The notes under the pieces are model-generated. The model ran no database searches, was not told the DNA's origin, and saw only the letters and a program-made list of their open reading frames with translations. The position numbers and the translations under genes were made by a program. From Fimbriimonadaceae bacterium (GTDB taxonomy: Bacteria; Armatimonadota; Fimbriimonadia; Fimbriimonadales; Fimbriimonadaceae), in assembly GCA_019454125.1 (NCBI GenBank), contig CP075365.1, forward strand, positions 1,544,218 to 1,608,217: a stretch of 64,000 bases of DNA. The letters are read 5' to 3'. Positions 63,926 through 64,000 of this stretch are shown in pieces (positions within the stretch are counted from its first letter, which is position 1; every line of letters starts with the position of its first letter).

Positions 63926-64000
63926 TTATCGCCTCCTTCGTAATAGACGTATTTGTTGAGCTGGAACTGAAGGATCGTGAACGCCACGATGATTGCAAAT
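63922..64000 (-). CDS. partial ABC sugar transporter permease, MalF-like
   Basis: The right edge cuts this gene. Its last 25 codons read FAIIVAFTILQFQLNKYVYY and end EGGDK. The hydrophobic helix and short basic/acidic tail are typical of the C-terminus of the first CUT1 permease, which normally precedes the MalG-type gene. Confidence 0.75.
   Translation of the reverse strand, partial: FAIIVAFTILQFQLNKYVYYEGGDK

Overview
The window is 64 kb of dense, GC-rich bacterial chromosome with no rRNA, no tRNA that I could recognise, no CRISPR array and no insertion sequence. Several traits together suggest Armatimonadota, perhaps a Fimbriimonadia-like lineage: a DUF1800/DUF1501 pair, a SecD-SecF fusion, SepF, glycosidases with ABC sugar transport, Tat-like leaders, and long acidic tails on ribosomal proteins S2 and S16. 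This placement is an inference from gene content and was not tested by phylogeny.

Layout. 1-5.7 kb (minus strand): translation and ribosome-assembly genes rpsB-tsf, rpsP-khpA-rimM-obgE-nadD-rsfS and a partial TPR-like gene. 5.9-16.6 kb: a membrane GGDEF/HD-GYP c-di-GMP protein, small proteins, aat, a metallophosphoesterase, trmFO, leuB, a HAD phosphatase and dnaK. 16.9-28.9 kb: two fasciclin-domain genes, lysS, the minus-strand group yggS-sepF-leuD-DUF192, trpE, secDF, a sugar isomerase-like gene and a secreted beta-propeller. 29-36.8 kb: a 730-residue secreted protein of unknown function, greA, a probable free-standing small RNA, a degenerate REP-associated transposase, the DUF1800/DUF1501 pair, and a probably highly expressed tripartite Thr/Lys-rich protein. 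36.9-47.6 kb: ispG carrying an in-frame palindromic repeat doublet, a secreted carboxypeptidase, a deacetylase/glycosyltransferase pair, a CBM9-like protein, an L,D-transpeptidase, a nitrilase/acetyltransferase pair, rluE-like and a fatty acid hydroxylase. 47.7-60.2 kb: an exported amidase, a cytosolic copper-storage-like protein, PPK2, acyl-CoA dehydrogenase, SRPBCC, HPPD, a Na+/Ca2+ exchanger and a PrpD-family protein. 60.3-64 kb: a GH144-like glucanase facing a GH1 beta-glucosidase with ABC sugar permeases, probably a glucan or beta-glucoside use locus.

Three observations stand out. (1) A family of palindromic repeats of about 80 bp is present as an inverted doublet inside the ispG reading frame, with a third copy beside the HPPD gene. 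(2) At 31.9-32.1 kb there is a well-formed promoter, a compact three-way-junction fold and an intrinsic terminator with no convincing gene, which I read as an undescribed small RNA. (3) At least eleven genes have a -10-like hexamer exactly six bases before the start codon and mostly lack a ribosome binding site, which suggests that leaderless transcription is common in this organism. These rest on reading by eye; no alignment, folding or database search was run.
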